DNA of 64,000 nt from Putridiphycobacter sp965230195 (GTDB taxonomy: Bacteria; Bacteroidota; Bacteroidia; Flavobacteriales_D; Crocinitomicaceae). The stretch lies in contig OZ245997.1 of the NCBI GenBank assembly GCA_965230195.1, positions 3,472,001 to 3,536,000 of the forward strand, given 5' to 3'. The position numbers and the translations under genes were made by a program. Shown here in pieces: positions 63,461 to 64,000 of the stretch. Under the pieces are notes generated by a model that worked only from the letters and a program-made list of their open reading frames with translations, searched no databases and was not told where the DNA came from. Position 1 is the first letter of the stretch. Every line of letters starts with the position of its first letter.

Positions 63461-64000
63461 ATGAAAAGAACATTAGTCATAGGGGATATCCACGGTGGAT
63501 TAAAAGGTTTACAGCAGGTCCTTGATCGGGCCGGTGTAACTACCAATGACCATCTTATATTTCTGGGAGATTATGTGGATGGCTGGAGTGAATCGGCTCA
63601 ATTGATTGACTTTTTAATCGGGCTGGAAACAACGCATCAATGCAATTTTATTTATGGTAACCATGATGCCTGGTGTCACGACTGGTTGGAGGACGAAACC
63701 GTCAAAAATCCCATTTGGTTAAAACATGGCGGACAATCCACTGTGGCCAGTTACAGTCAATATTCTGAACTGGACAAAATTCAACATCTTGATTTTTTTA
63801 AACGGATGCAAAACTATTTAATTGATAAAGAAAATCGTTTGTTTATTCATGCCGGTTTTTCATCAATGCATGGCCCTGAAAAGGAACATTATATGACCAA
63901 TTATGGTTGGGACCGCACATTATGGGAAATGGCGGTAGCTGTACATGGTAAAGTCATGAAGGACGAGCAGTCCTTTCCTAAGCGTTTAAAGCTATTTAAT
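63461..64000 (+). CDS. Metallophosphoesterase, calcineurin-like (N-terminal part)
   Basis: From ATG 63461 the frame runs off the right edge with 180 residues visible. The PPP-type metal motifs are present: IGDIHGGLKGL (DxH), FLGDYVDGW (GDxxDG), FIYGNHDAW (GNHD), and IHAGF (H). It is a cytoplasmic serine/threonine or bis(5'-nucleosyl)-type phosphatase. In this context it may act on ADP-ribose 1''-phosphate or on Ap4A-like molecules. It follows the dioxygenase gene by 130 bases on the same strand, so it may be in the operon or have its own promoter. Confidence 0.88.
   Translation, partial: MKRTLVIGDIHGGLKGLQQVLDRAGVTTNDHLIFLGDYVDGWSESAQLIDFLIGLETTHQCNFIYGNHDAWCHDWLEDETVKNPIWLKHGGQSTVASYSQYSELDKIQHLDFFKRMQNYLIDKENRLFIHAGFSSMHGPEKEHYMTNYGWDRTLWEMAVAVHGKVMKDEQSFPKRLKLFN

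Overview
This window looks like a chromosome segment of a Bacteroidota bacterium, probably a free-living Flavobacteriales- or Cytophagales-type organism. The signs are an AT-rich sequence, secreted proteins ending in the type IX secretion (T9SS) sorting domain, LytTR/LytS signalling, carboxypeptidase-regulatory-like folds fused to outer-membrane proteins, WG-repeat proteins, and a TAnnTTTG-type promoter element where a promoter can be seen. No tRNA, rRNA, CRISPR array or insertion sequence was found. Many genes have a TTG or GTG codon upstream of the real ATG, and the starts given here were adjusted for that.

Layout. 1-6490: envelope and housekeeping genes (alpha/beta hydrolase fragment, a 904-residue T9SS repeat protein, a YCII protein, a membrane-bound winged-helix regulator, two thioredoxin-fold proteins). 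6643-9492: a small defence module (AbiJ-like HEPN protein and OLD-family ATPase/nuclease) bordered by a long perfect hairpin with an attC-like edge. 9796-39586: HtrA-like protease, a serine hydrolase/LytS/LytTR operon, a 1941-residue thioester alpha-2-macroglobulin, DUF5686 protein, two tandem PPK2 kinases, a TPR-LuxR regulator, a lone PstS with a SpoIIE phosphatase, a CDGSH protein, and secreted proteins of unknown role. 39653-49663: lineage-specific secreted proteins (WG repeats, YD-like strands, a beta-helix T9SS protein), with one WG gene frameshifted. Long intergenic gaps at 20.7, 27.5, 31.2 and 35.1 kb carry a family of degenerate AT-rich modular repeats.

49781-55037 is a second defence-type island: a Vsr nuclease, an unknown acidic protein, and a tightly coupled trio of a 5-cytosine methyltransferase, a double-ATPase GHKL/histidine-kinase-like protein and a receiver-domain protein. 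This resembles restriction-linked MORC/GHKL operons, with the added twist of a two-component-style pair.

55185-64000 is the most striking part. An NrtR-type Nudix/winged-helix regulator is divergent from a dense operon of at least twelve genes that nearly all handle NAD or ADP-ribose: NADAR, an unrecognised protein with a macrodomain/PARG-like glycine motif, an RNase Z-like metallo-beta-lactamase, a macrodomain, a sirtuin without visible zinc cysteines, an 'ADP-ribosylation/crystallin J1' family protein, a MacroD-type macrodomain, DUF4291, a bacterial PARG, the RNA 2'-phosphotransferase KptA, a 2OG-Fe(II) oxygenase and a metallophosphoesterase that runs off the end. Three copies of one 23-bp inverted repeat (8-7-8) lie over the regulator start, in the intergenic region and on the operon promoter, and are the likely NrtR operators. 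I infer a regulated toolkit for removing and recycling ADP-ribose from nucleic acids and proteins, tied to RNA 2'-phosphate repair.
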